Assembly: GCA_003254905.1 (NCBI GenBank)
Contig: QANU01005108.1
Location: 62,001-126,000, forward strand
Reading direction: 5' to 3'
Source of the DNA: Nissolia schottii
Taxonomy: Eukaryota > Streptophyta > Magnoliopsida > Fabales > Fabaceae
DNA: 64,000 bases
How positions within the stretch are numbered: position 1 is the first letter of the stretch; each line of letters begins with the position of its first letter. Positions 34,051 through 45,468 of this stretch are shown in pieces. A program made the translations under genes and the position numbers. The notes beneath the pieces were generated by a model. It was not told the DNA's origin and did not search any database. It worked only from the letters and a program-made list of their open reading frames with translations.

Positions 34051-34308
34051 GACACAGCAAAGAATGCTGAAAAACGGAATTTGCTAGCCACCAAAGAAAA
34101 TCTCAAAGGAACTGAGAAACAGAAATTCAAAGAACCTGAGATTTATGGATGAAACTGCCTCAGAACTTTACAAGTTTTGCAGAAAAATTGAAGAACCGAA
34201 AAATGAGTTCTGAACTTTCCCGGAAAATTCATAGCAATGGGGTGCAAATCCGTGCAAAAGAAATCAGAGAAGCGCGGAAAAATTGTAGAAGAAAGTCTCC
34301 TGATACCA

Positions 34309-34521
34309 TATTGAACCAGAGAGAATTGCGATGAGAGAATTGGAAATGAATGAGAATGAATTGATTATTTGCTTGCTTCACAAGCAAGGCTTATATACAT
34401 ACATCAAGGCAGACTTGCACAGCAAGCTGTCATAACTGAATAACAGAAAAACAGATGGCTAAAGGTTTGTTAAATAGCTAACTAACCAAACTAAATGAAA
34501 ATACATTCATTTACTCTANNN
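34309..34521 (-). repeat. 5' LTR of the copia element, outer end within a 4-N gap
   Basis: Matches 32469-32681. The gap at 34519-34522 falls exactly where ATA (LTR end) and the first base of the CTTGG target copy are expected. Confidence 0.85.
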
Positions 34522-34522
34522 N
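34519..34522. other. Four-base undetermined site at the copia 5' LTR boundary
   Basis: The other LTR and the other target copy predict what belongs here: the last three LTR bases and one flank base. Confidence 0.9.
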
Positions 34523-34785
34523 TTGGTTTCGCTATTGTCTGTTCTGTTTCTTCTCCCTCCCACAAATAAGCTTCGGAGGTATTTGGTAGGCGCTTGTTGT
34601 TGCTTCTGTTTTGTATTGTGTTATTTCCTAGTTTCTTGCTCCTTTTAGGATCTGTAGCTTGGTGTGTTGCCATTGTGATGCGGTTGCTATTAGTTCTAGA
34701 CCCTGTTGTGTAAGCCTGTGCTTGCTCTGTTACTCCTCATCCCTTGGATGGTTTGAGCCACCTTAACTAGTCAGGAAAAAAATAA

Positions 34786-35798
34786 ACCTTATGATTTTTT
34801 AAAGAAATATTATTAGTGGTCGTGAGAAATTGTAATATTTAACTTTTTAACAAAGTCTTTACGCAATCTTATATATAGAAACAAGCACTACAAACTAAAA
34901 TAAAGACTAATCTCCAACATAATCTCGGTCACATTGTCATCAATACGCACATTGGTGACACAAACAAATTAGTCTCGAGATCTTTGATAATGCTAGCTAT
35001 AAATTTGACACTCAATCTTTGATTACCTTAAAATTGGTTGATAGTTGAAGGTGGAGGTAAATTGATAACTATGATGTCTCTCACCCATTCTAGGTGATAA
35101 TCGTTAAAATTTTAGTTTTAGTAGCGTTAGAAACCCTAAAAGGCAATTCATAAAGATTGAGGGCTTCTATAATTTGTAAGGTGCATCAAGTCTAAAACGA
35201 TGCATTTAGGATGAGTTTTTTTAAAAATGAAATTAACGTAATTATGAATTTACACGTGTCACATAAAATAAATTGGCAGAAGTCTTAGTCATTAGTTTAC
35301 TTCCATGTTAAACTCCCAACCAATAATAAGGTAATAAAAAAAATCGAAGTACCCAATTTATAAAATTTTCAAATACCTCATGACTAATTTAATTTTTGTC
35401 AACCTATTAGTGATATTTATCATATATAGTGTCATTTCTCTTCTTAAAACCAGCCCCACATCCTCTTACAACCGTGAATAAATGTCCCCTTAGAACCCTA
35501 CACATGTGCCTCCCATGTCCCCCCAACTCATTTTCTTATAAGACACTTCCCCCTTCCTCCATGTCCCCTTATTCCCAATGCCCCACCCTACCCCATAAAA
35601 CCATACACACTAACCATTTTTTCCACACCTCCCACGCTACACTCCTCGGATCTATCTATTTTTCTTTTATGCACCATTTCCCATTCTAGCCGTGTGCCTC
35701 AAATTTTTATTCACTCCCTTCAGTTTCAACACTACTATTATTATTATTATTATTATTATCATTATTCAATTTCTTTTTTTCTCTGTTGCTATCTATCT
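34786..35798 (+). other. 5' flank of the LBD gene, with pyrimidine-rich leader and TTA microsatellite
   Basis: No other gene. Possible core elements are TATATAG near 35423 and CTTATAAGA near 35535, but neither is decisive. A C- and T-rich stretch (35445-35700) and an ATT/TTA run (35733-35760) fall in the presumed 5' untranslated leader. Confidence 0.45.
35733..35760 (+). repeat. TTA trinucleotide microsatellite in the presumed LBD 5' leader
   Basis: Eight or nine TTA units about 40 bp before the ATG at 35799; length could vary between accessions. Confidence 0.85.
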
Positions 35799-36732
35799 AT
35801 GGCTTCTTCTAATGGAAATGGCAGCACTGGATCTCCATGTGGGGCATGCAAGTTCCTCAGAAGAAAGTGCGCCCCGGACTGCATCTTCGCTCCTTATTTC
35901 AGCTCGGAACAGGGGGCGGCCAGATTTGCGGCGATCCACAAGGTGTTTGGTGCTAGCAACGTTTCCAAGCTGTTGCTGCTTATACCGGCACACGATCGGT
36001 GTGAGGCTGTGCTCACGATTGCTTATGAGGCACAGGCTCGTCTTAGAGACCCTGTCCATGGCTGCGTCTCTCATATCTTTGCCTTGCAACAACAGGTACC
36101 ACTCATTTACTTTCCGAGTAAACCTCTGCAAATTCGTCGTCTGTAGCCAGTCAGCGTCAGCCAAGTTCGCCCCCAGATTATAAAAATAGTCATTTCAGTT
36201 TTTAAAAATCGGTCAAGTTAATTCTTAAGAGAAGCTAGTTTGACTAATGTTAAGTGGCTAACTTAACTAGCTTTTGGCAATTTCAGTAACTAATATGACT
36301 ATTTTTTTATAATTTAAGGACGAACTTGACTGATACTAACAACTACTAACAAATTTGTCTCTTTCGGTTGAATTGTAGGTAGCATGTTTGCAAGCACAAT
36401 TGATGCAAGCGAAGTCACAACTCGCTCAGAACATGATGGAGTCTAGGAGCTTGGAGAACCAACATTGGTCATGGAATAATAATGTTGGAGGACAACAATT
36501 CAATCAATTTTGTCCCACAAATTACATGAACCCTATATCTCCACAGAGCTCACTTGACTCAATTGATCAAAGCAGCATCATGAGTGATGGAATTATGAGT
36601 ATGCAAAATATGCAAAGCATAGAGGATCTCTCATTCCAAGCTTGTTCTAAGAGAAGAACATCATGTAACGACATTAATGACTTGGGTGAGCTGCAAGAAC
36701 TTGCACTTAGGATGATGAGGAACTATAACTAG
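35799..36732 (+). CDS. Class-I LOB-domain (LBD/ASL) transcription factor
   Basis: A plant-specific nuclear DNA-binding protein. Exon 1 (35799-36095) and exon 2 (36379-36732) join at CAACAG|GT and TTGTAG|GTAGCA, giving 216 residues. The LOB domain has the zinc-finger-like C-X2-C-X6-C-X3-C ([15 protein letters not shown], residues about 14-28), the GAS block ([17 protein letters not shown]) and a C-terminal hydrophobic-repeat segment ending [16 protein letters not shown] that supports dimerisation. The intron lies exactly after LQQQ, as in relatives. The ATG gives [18 protein letters not shown], typical of the LBD16/17/18/29/33 group. It has SSEQGAARF instead of the usual CHEQGA.HF, and LLLIPAHDR where relatives often have LAHLP, so it is a divergent member. 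The C-terminal half is Asn/Gln/Ser-rich. Members of this group act in auxin-dependent lateral root formation; that role here is inference. Confidence 0.93.
36147..36352. mobile_element. Foldback MITE in the LBD intron
   Basis: The left arm (GTCAGCCAAGTTCGCCCCCA, then ATTATAAAAATAGTCAT) is the inverse of the right arm (ATGACTATTTTTTTATAAT, then AAGGACGAACTTGACTGA). The element fills most of the 283-bp intron but leaves the splice sites intact. Confidence 0.7.
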
Positions 36733-36873
36733 CTAGTCTCTGTATTTTGTTTTCTTTAAGGACATTCCCTTATGTTTAAGAGATTCTCTTTGCCTAGTGT
36801 TGTTGTATACTGAGAGTGAGGAGAAAAATTTAAAAAACCTTAATAAAAAATTAGGATTCAATTTAAAAAATTA

Positions 36874-37338
36874 GGATAAATAACTAATTTAGTTCCAACA
36901 TTTTTATGATGACATTAACTTGATCTTAAAAGAAATTCACGTCAATTTAGTCTTAAATTTTTTTTATATTAATTTAGTTTAAACTTCTTAAAACTTGACA
37001 TCAAATTTTTTTTAACTTAACTAGGGTGTCAGGGTGGAAAAGCTGTTCTGTAGATTTAAAGTTGCTCTATACTCAAAATCAAGGAATCAAATCCTTGACA
37101 TTTGGTTGAGGGAAGATGAATTATTTTTGCTCAACCACACTCTTGAGTTAACTTGACATCAATTTAGTCCATTTATTATGTGAGTCAAATATAATTAATT
37201 AGTAAGATTTCATCGTGACACTAAATTGATGTCACATTTTTAAATGTTAAAAATAAATTGATGTCATATACTTTTTCAGGAGCACATTAATGTTAAGATA
37301 AAACTGTTGATTAGGACCAAATAATTAGTTATTTACTC
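36874..37338. mobile_element. Terminal-inverted-repeat element downstream of LBD, carrying a nested SINE
   Basis: GATAAATAACTAATTTAGTTCC on the left is matched by inverted GGACCAAATAATTAGTTATTTAC on the right. The inner sequence has repeated CATCAATTTAGT words on both arms. A SINE is nested at 37005-37149. No coding sense. Confidence 0.5.
37005..37149 (-). mobile_element. SINE nested in a terminal-inverted-repeat element
   Basis: It is flanked by AACTTGACATCAA on both sides (36992-37004 and 37150-37162). On the minus strand it has a box-A-like GTGTGGTTGAGC, a box-B-like GGATTTGATTCCTTG and an A-run at its 3' end. The order fits a tRNA-derived SINE of a family different from 12921-13091. Confidence 0.65.
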
Positions 37339-37341
37339 AAA

Positions 37342-37926
37342 NNNNNNNNNNNNNNNNNNNNNNNNNNNNNNNNNNNNNNNNNNNNNNNNNNNNNNNNNNN
37401 NNNNNNNNNNNNNNNNNNNNNNNNNNNNNNNNNNNNNNNNNNNNNNNNNNNNNNNNNNNNNNNNNNNNNNNNNNNNNNNNNNNNNNNNNNNNNNNNNNNN
37501 NNNNNNNNNNNNNNNNNNNNNNNNNNNNNNNNNNNNNNNNNNNNNNNNNNNNNNNNNNNNNNNNNNNNNNNNNNNNNNNNNNNNNNNNNNNNNNNNNNNN
37601 NNNNNNNNNNNNNNNNNNNNNNNNNNNNNNNNNNNNNNNNNNNNNNNNNNNNNNNNNNNNNNNNNNNNNNNNNNNNNNNNNNNNNNNNNNNNNNNNNNNN
37701 NNNNNNNNNNNNNNNNNNNNNNNNNNNNNNNNNNNNNNNNNNNNNNNNNNNNNNNNNNNNNNNNNNNNNNNNNNNNNNNNNNNNNNNNNNNNNNNNNNNN
37801 NNNNNNNNNNNNNNNNNNNNNNNNNNNNNNNNNNNNNNNNNNNNNNNNNNNNNNNNNNNNNNNNNNNNNNNNNNNNNNNNNNNNNNNNNNNNNNNNNNNN
37901 NNNNNNNNNNNNNNNNNNNNNNNNNN
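37342..37926. other. Assembly gap (585 N)
   Basis: Unread sequence just downstream of the LBD gene. Translations across it are meaningless. Confidence 0.98.
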
Positions 37927-38082
37927 CTTCTTTTTTTTTTCCGGCGACAATATTATTGTTAGAAAAAATGATTCTAATTTCTTAATGACATTATAAAGTC
38001 ATTAGTGTATTTGGATAGTCTTGCCTTTATCACTGCAACAATATATATTACTACTATAACAACCTTAATTATATGAAAGCAA

Positions 38083-38125
<43 letters not shown>

Positions 38126-39830
38126 TTGGGCAAGATACGTTTATATTTATGTCAAAAATATCAAATGTCGTTGGTATAGTTAGATATGTTATAAATTATA
38201 TATACACACACACATATATATATATATAATGAATGATATTTTAACATTTATCTTAAGAAGACTCATTACTTATTTAAAATATTATTTATTATATAAATTA
38301 TAATATATTCATGATACTCCAAAATGCAAAAGAATTTCTCTATGATAAAACTTATTTAAAAGATTTTGTTTTGGCAAGGCAGAGGTAAGAGGCTAGAGAG
38401 GACTTGGCTGCCATCATTATAGTTAAAGGTATGGCACTACCTTAGGGTGACTACCTAGCTAATGGAAATGGACCCTACTTGACTTGGTTTATATTTCAAC
38501 AGGTTGGTTTACCTAACTTATAGTATGCCAATGTAATACACTAATGATTTTGTATTCATACAAGTGGACAAAGTGTCTCCTTGATTGAATGCAAAGGTTG
38601 CATCACAAGTTTTGCTTCCTCACAAACATGAAATAGAGAGACACCAAATTAAATATATATGCAGAAGCTTTGGTCAGTAGACATACCTTGATTGATGATT
38701 TCGAGTGTTGAAGGGGGTATACCTTGCACATCTGACAAAAATTACGCGTTAAATTAACCACCAAATGCATTTACAAGCTACATTTAATTATTGGTAACGA
38801 GTGCTATGCCAAACATTTAGGATCTATTCAATTTCTTTTTTCTATTTCATATTTTTAGTTTGTTTTATTTTTTTCATAACTTTGTAAAATAACAGTAAAA
38901 ACAAGAAAAAAATTGACTTTTGATTGTTATTCTCATGCTAACGGAGAAATTCTTTTGTTCACCATAAATCAAAAGAATTTATGCCCCACTTGAGATATAA
39001 AGCATTTATGATTTTCTCTCTCCATTACTTTTTCACTTTTAAGAAAAATCAATGCTTTGAATTTTATGTGGTTTATAAATTCTTTTGAACCACGGTGAAA
39101 AAAGAAAATTCTCCTAATAATGATACTACAGGGTGGCCAATATTTTTGCAAATTTTTGCTTCAAACTATTTTGGTTTTTGGGAGCTTAAGTGGAATACTT
39201 GAAACACCTTGAAAGTGGAGTAGAGTCATGGGAGCCTTTGTAATATATATATATTTTATTTCCCTTTTCAATGAATTCAACTTTTATAAAATACAGGCTT
39301 GAGCCCCAATAAAGGTAAGAAAAATATCATTTTGAGAAATCACTGCCATGACAAACTCGACACTACTTGTACACGTCGAGCCTTATTAAAACTTCCAAAA
39401 AAATTTTTTTTAAATTAATGGGACAACACCCCTTATTTTGAAACTCCTCATGCGCTATACATGGCTTCATGGTTTTAATTTATCCTTAGATCCGAATAGC
39501 CTCAAATCTCTTTTGGGTTGTGTCATTGTTTTTCTGTGACCATCATTGAAAACATATCTGGTTATCTTGCAGCAAGTCGACTGGTTTTGACTATCTTGAA
39601 GACTTTGGTATTTTGTCTTCAACTACTCGACCCAAGGGTAGGGGTTTCTTGTTGGTCAAAATTTATCTTGTAAGATTTCTTTGTTTAATTTTTTCAAGGA
39701 GACATTTTTCATCGACTAATTTAAACATTAATTCTTTTAAAAAAAACTATTTCCTTCGTAATTAAAAATATAAAAAATAAAACATAAACTTGAAAACAAA
39801 ATTAAAAGACCCATACTTTCATCACCATTA
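37927..39830. other. Gene-free stretch with TA microsatellites
   Basis: TA runs occur at 38088-38121 and 38213-38229. No exon, RNA gene or transposon end was recognised. Confidence 0.45.
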
Positions 39831-39839
39831 TTAAATAAA

Positions 39840-41021
39840 TAATAGTGTTACATGTACACCATTTTATGTGTCACAGTACATCCACCACGTACTAAATACA
39901 TGTGGGCCCACTATGAATCTCCACTCGTGCACGAATCTCCACTCTGCAATTAATGCGCACATGCAATTCGCGCTTCTCAGTTTTCATTTGCGTGTACAAA
40001 CTTTAACAATGTAGTTACACAAACATTAAAAACACATATTATATTGTGAATAATTTTAGTGCACAAACTTATAAAACAATAGTGCACAAACTTAAACAAC
40101 ACAGGTGCACAAACATTAACAATGCAAATGCACAAACATTAGCAACACGGGTGCACAAACAATATTAACAACATGAAAAACACATATTACACTATGGACA
40201 ATTTCAGTGCACAAACATTAACAACATGGAAAGACAAACATTAACATGAAAAACACATTATGTTGTCAATAATTTCAGTGCACAAACTTTACCAATGTAT
40301 GTGCACAAACATTAATAACATGAAAAACACATTATATTGTAAATAATTTCAGTGCACAAACTTTAACAACATAAGTGTATAAACATTAACAACACGGGTG
40401 CACAAACATTAACAGCATGAAAAACACATTATACTATGAACAATTTCAATGCACAAACTTTACCAACATATGTGCACAAACATTAAAAACACGGGTGCAC
40501 AAACATTAACATGAAAAACACATTATGCTATGAATAATTTCAGTGCACAAACTTTAACAATGTAGGTGGACAAACATTAACAACATGAAAACACATATTA
40601 CGAAATAGCCAACCTTTTATCATCTTATGCATTTGTAACAAGTAATAATCCAATAGAATAACTCAAGCATTTGTAACAAGTAAACCACTATTGTAAAAGG
40701 TAGGCATCATCCATTTCCCAAAAAAAGTCAACATTTTATCATCTTAATTTTCATTTTAATCAAACTTCAGGTGATAGAAGGAGGATGACGAGTGTGGATG
40801 AAGAGAAAGAATACGAAAAAAAAAACAAATTCAGGTGATAGGAGGAGGATGAGTGGAGGAGGAAGGGGACGATAATGAAAAACGAGCTCAGGGTTGGACG
40901 CGTTTTACGTTGTTTCTAAATTTGGAAATTATACGAAATACGTGTTTTAATCATTAATCGCATATATTTAGTGGTGAATGTACGAGGTGGCATAAAAATG
41001 ATGTACATGGATGATTTTTTG
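39840..41021. mobile_element. Mutator-like element packed with GTGCACAAAC-type repeats
   Basis: The ends are inverted (CATGTACACCATTTTATG on the left; rc CATGTACATCATTTTTATG on the right, then GTACAT/CACCAC words). A 9-bp direct repeat TTAAATAAA flanks it (39831-39839 and 41022-41030), which fits a MULE. The interior from 40000 to 40600 is a degenerate array in which GTGCACAAAC, ATTAACAACATGAAAAACAC and ATTATATTGTGAATAATTT alternate, roughly every 60-130 bp. No transposase. Confidence 0.7.
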
Positions 41022-41030
41022 TTAAATAAA

Positions 41031-42429
41031 CTAGTGACACAATTTGTAAGACTTAATAACAGTTTGGTTACCAATAAATTTGTAAGGATAAAAAATAGGA
41101 TAAAAGTTGAACACCAAAAATGTTCATAAAATCCTCTTTATTAAGCCGGGTGTATATGAAAATTAATGCTCCAAACATCCGAAATTTGATTGGATCAAAT
41201 AGTTTGATAATTATTATTTTTAAATAAGATTTTAATAAGTTTCAAACTATTTGATCGAAATCATCAGTATCAAAAATTTATTAAACTTTTCTTAATTTGA
41301 CTTGAGTAGGATATCAACTTACTCTTAACATTAGTTTTTGTCATCCACAAATTAAATTCGAACAACACATTACTTTATTAAGATAAACAAATGTCGAACC
41401 ACTTAAATAGATTGAATGTTAATTTAGAGACACTAACTATGCATTTAGACGAATAAGTTTATTGGGAATGAGGGTGACACTATACTAATTAATGTGATGA
41501 TCAAATAATTATAGTTTGGCAATCAACATATAGAAACAGAGAAACTGTATTATATCGAATAATTGATTCTTTCTTGCATAGTGCTACTCTCGTGATCAAT
41601 GGCTGAGAGCTCTTAAATGTACTTTAGGTTGACTTAATCATGAGACTATTTTATGATTTCCTTGAATGCATGCCACTGAAATATTATTGATGAAATCCAT
41701 AATTTGATCGATAAAAAACCAGGCACGCATTTTAAAATTACACCGTATAGCTAGCTAGATTGTCTAAATATAGCAAAACTATGATTTGGTCTAAGAAATC
41801 TTCACAATAGGTATAGTACAATAAAGAAGATAGCCCATAGGAGAGCATAGATATCAATCATGATTTCAAAATTTTCATTATGGAACTATTGGGGGACCAT
41901 ATATAGAAATCAGTAGTAATTAGCAAACTAATTAATTTAGCACAAGAAATTAACTGAAGGGCAAGAGAAAGCATCACTTAATTAATTACTCCAATTCCTA
42001 AATCAGAGTTCTACAACATAATAGATAAAGTGAGGGTGATCACTCTCATGAACTACAAAATTCAAACTCTTTCCTTATAAGATTTGGATTTAAAGTCATT
42101 TCCAACCATTGAAGTATATATCTCTTCGTGCAAATGAGGTTTTTTGTTTTTTATTTTTTTTATCATGGGATTTTGTTGAGCGGAAGAGGTTCATTCTGGC
42201 TTTGAGTATGGGGCAGTTTTAAATCCTTGAGCCAGTTGTCCCATTTATAGAGATGCCTACAAGCCAGTGAAGATATTAGTAATTGGAACTGCATCAGTGG
42301 ACGCCCTGAACATGTACCATAAAAATGAGGTTTTTTTTAATAATAATTTTTCTATATTCTTAATTTTCAAATAGAGCCACTTGAACTTGTTTATATATTT
42401 AAAAGATCATGACTTATTTGAATAAACCA
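41031..42429. other. Gene-free stretch, no supported feature
   Basis: A less AT-rich patch at 42165-42300 (GAGCGGAAGAGG, GGGCAGTTTTAAATCC) does not translate into anything I recognise. Confidence 0.4.
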
Positions 42430-42607
42430 TTAAATCAGTCCCTAAAGTTTGCAGCATCAACTAAATTTGTCTCATAAATTTAAATTCATCCCTGTAGTTG
42501 GCAAATGTCAATCAAGTTAGTCCTTTTGTATATCTACTTCATAGACTAATTTGATTAATATTTGCTAATTATAGGAACAAATTTGAATGATTTAAAACTA
42601 TGAGGAC
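42430..42607. mobile_element. Small foldback MITE
   Basis: TCAGTCCCTAAAGTTTG and GTTAGTCC on the left arm are the inverse of GACTAATTTGATTAATATTTG and CTATGAGGACC on the right. Both arms show the short GTCC/GGAC alternation common in legume MITEs. Confidence 0.45.
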
Positions 42608-43559
42608 CAGAGATGGATCCAGAAAATGTATAAAGGGGGCCAAAATTTATATAGTGTCATCAAATAAATATTATAATATATTATTAAATAATATATATAT
42701 ATATCGATATATAGAAAGAAATTCTTTTTAAATTATAAAATTAGTCAATATAAAAATTTTCGTTGCCAATTTTTTTGAAATGAAAAGAGTCAATATCAAA
42801 TAAATAAAAAAATAAGAAATATTATAAATTATTCTTATAAACAATTGGTACATATAACTCAGAGATTGACATAACATCAATTTGATAATGTTAAGCCTGT
42901 GTGATACTTAGTGAAGTTAGTGAGATAAAATGGTTCTACTAATTCACACTGATAATTGAAACATAATTTTTTATATTTTTTACATGAGTGCAAATAGAGA
43001 TAAACACTTTATAAATTATTGTAGTTAAATTTGTCATGAAACTTTTATAATTGAGTGCAAAGGGAGGAAAGAGTAAAGTAAAAGAATAAAACTTATAAGA
43101 AAGTCTACATGGTTAGATGAACTGCTATTGCAGATGGTAAAGGCCCTATTAGAGCCTAAGTACCACATTCTTCCTTGTTCTCAATTTTAAGGGTCAACAT
43201 CCTATTGACATTGACTTGATGGTAATCATTTTCCTCTTGGCAGCTTCACTCATCTATCGATAATCAGTCCAATAGTGTCACACAATCGAATTAATCCAAC
43301 CTATAGGTAGCCCTTTCGTTATGACCCTAAATAGTAATTACAATTTAAATAGTAGTTATAGAATATAGAAATATTATAGGAGCAATTATCTCTTATCTTA
43401 TCAATTAGTTGTAGAAGATAGAACTAGCTAGTTAGTTACTTAGGATTATAAATAAGAGTTTATCATCATCATTAATCATGAAAGAATTGAATAATCAAAG
43501 AATGTTTGACCCTTACGAAGTTTTAAGGCTCAACTTTAATAAGGTTTGTAGAGTTGGGG
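42608..43559. other. Gene-free stretch, no supported feature
   Basis: AT-rich; no open frame of note and no repeat ends were identified. Confidence 0.4.
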
Positions 43560-44030
43560 AACTAGACTCGAAAGAATTCATTCGAATGACAACTGACACT
43601 AAGCATGTCATTTGAATGACCAAGGTCATTGATAGGTGTATTTTGTATCCTATTTTATTATTCTATAATTGAACATTGTATACTAAAAATGTGTAATTTT
43701 AATGCTTAATTAATATGTTTTGNTCGGGTTTTAACAGAGTATGAGTCATTCAAATGACTCATTAGAATGACAACTGACACTGAGATTGTCATTCGAATGA
43801 GCAAGGTCATTCAATCGAATTACCAACATTCTTTTGCTCTCGGGTTTGTGAAATATGAGAGGCATTCGAATGACCCATTGAAATTCATTCAAATGATAAC
43901 TGACATTGAAATAGTCATTCGAATGACCCATTGAAATTCATTCAAATGACCCTAATGTTTTTGCTTTCGGGTTGCCAATTTTTTAGAGTCATTTGAATGA
44001 CCTACCCCGAGTATTAGAATGACCTACGAT
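43560..44030. repeat. Cluster of the palindrome GTCATTCGAATGAC, first cluster
   Basis: More than ten full or degenerate copies of the 14-bp palindrome, including GTCATTTGAATGAC and GTCATTCAAATGAC variants, spaced 20-60 bp apart. Together with the cluster at 46200-46480 it brackets a retroelement-like reading frame. Confidence 0.85.
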
Positions 44031-44339
44031 CAGAGGTCTTAAAATGCCATTTTCTCCCATTCTTTTCTCACTTTTCTCTCATTCTTCCTTCTCCTCTAAA
44101 CCCTAGTAGAGCTCACAATCACTCCTATTTCCTCTCCACTTCTTCAAACCTTATTCTACCACCACTAAACACTTCCCTCTCTTATTCTCCACCTCTCTAC
44201 ACTCACAATGATCCGCCGCACCTCCTAACAACAACCACCCTCTACCACTCCAACGAGGTCCATAACCAAAAATCCCCAACCTTCTCCTCCTGCTGATCAG
44301 CCCCATTGGTTCTCTACCGAAGACTAATGGGGCCGCTAC

Positions 44340-45468
44340 CAAAGTGACTCTGAGGCTCGCGAACTCATGGAGCCAAAGTACCTCGATCTTCTGACTTTCA
44401 AAGGTACCCATAGTCAAATCCTTCCCTTTATGGATTCTGCAAACTTGCTGGGTTTTTTTCTGTTGTGACCATGCATCTATCCCTACCTAGTTAAGGTCTT
44501 CTACATAAACCTTAGGTTGATAGACAATGTCCTATACTCTGAGGTTAATAAGATTAGGATCGAATTTCCTGTGGATATGTTTGGCTCTGTCTTAAAGCTG
44601 GCAGCTATTGGTCATAACCTTCTAGGAGGAATCTCTTATTGGTCCATTGACTTAGATAAAAATCCATTTTAGTGAATCCCTAGCCCTAGCCACCATTCAT
44701 CACTCTAACATTCGAAACCACAAAAATCGGCCTCAAGTTAGTGGCTTACCTGTGGATCAATGGATTATCCACTATATGCTCACTCATATACTGATTCCCC
44801 GCAATGGCAATCACTCCGTCATGACCAAGGACGATAGCTTGGTGTTATGGGCTTTGGCAGAGAAGCGAGAGATAAATTGGGCTTTGTATGTGATGCATCA
44901 TATGCATCAAGCACGTTCAAAGGGAAGTGCCTTATTGTATGGGATCCATGTCACCGCCATTCTGCGACACTTCCAAGTCCCTCTCAACAATGAGGTCAAA
45001 TGGCCATCCAAGGGAAATTGGAAGATTGACTTGGGTTGTCTAGCCAAAATGCATATTTTTCTGAACAATGACATCTTCTTTGAATATGATGTTCCCAAGG
45101 CAAACCAAGCTAGAAAGCATCCTACTTCCTCCTCCATACCTGGCATCTCCACCTCTGTTGGCCCTTTATCAAACTTTTCCCAATCTCAAATGGATTTGAT
45201 CATGATCTGATTTGACAACATGAGTGTCTCTATGGATCAGGACTCTGTACATCTTCAGAGCATGCAAAGATCCCTCCACCGACCAGACATGGACATTAGG
45301 GTCACCTGCTCCCATCTGCACTTCCAACACTTCCAGTACCATCCAGAGACGCCTCCTCCGAGCTTTTCAGATCCATCATTCGCTACTGGCCCATCCACTA
45401 CTCCCATGGTTGTTGATGGCGAGGGTGATGATAATGATGATGAGGACACCAATTCGGAGAATGAGTGA
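44340..45468 (+). pseudogene. Retroelement-type reading frame (plant transposon protein, gag-like), with an in-frame stop
   Basis: The open part at 44752-45210 reads PVDQWIIHYMLTHILIPRNG, VLWALAEKREINWALYVM and ALLYGIHVTAILRHFQVPL. This pattern is common in the 'putative plant transposon protein' family associated with retroelements. After one stop at 45208-45210 the same frame continues (45220-45468), ending in an acidic tail DGEGDDNDDEDTNSENE. Upstream frames are degraded. No protease, integrase or RT was found. The function is unknown, and the single stop suggests relatively recent decay. Confidence 0.55.

Larger units (their letters stand above)
32469..34521 (-). mobile_element. Internally deleted Ty1/copia retrotransposon
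   Basis: Near-identical LTRs (32469-32681 and 34309-34521) run TATTAGAG...TTCAATA on the minus strand. A primer-binding site TGGTATCAGGAGAC, like the initiator-Met tRNA site, directly follows the right-hand 5' LTR; a purine tract TTGAGGGGGAG directly precedes the left-hand 3' LTR. Only reverse transcriptase and RNase H remain; gag, protease and integrase are deleted. The left flank CTTGG (32464-32468) is matched on the right by N followed by TTGG (34522-34526), so the target duplication is intact apart from the unread base. It lies in the LINE 3' tail. The high LTR similarity suggests a fairly young insertion. Confidence 0.93.
31040..34785 (+). pseudogene. LINE pol remnant B with 3' end, split by a copia element
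   Basis: Frames from 31100 onward read RLTLIKVVLNSLSLYYLSIFK, GALLFKWWRRFSDASPLWKRIV and then a zf-RVT domain (31905-32190: PPKVEFLMWFILQNRLNTKA, C-X2-C in CVLCSHH, LEHLFF). Downstream RNase-H-like coding is lost. The element is interrupted at 32469-34521 by a copia retrotransposon; its 3' untranslated tail resumes at 34527 and ends in AAAAAAATAAA near 34785. It differs in sequence from remnant A, so two LINE families are present. Confidence 0.82.

Noticed and set aside
35793..36183. Alternative-frame and antisense open frames over the LBD exon 1
   Set aside because: The frame from 35799 encodes a clear LOB domain with matching splice sites; the others have no domain.
37333..37950. 205-codon open frame across the 585-N gap
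   Set aside because: Nearly all codons are N; the frame is open only because the sequence is unread.
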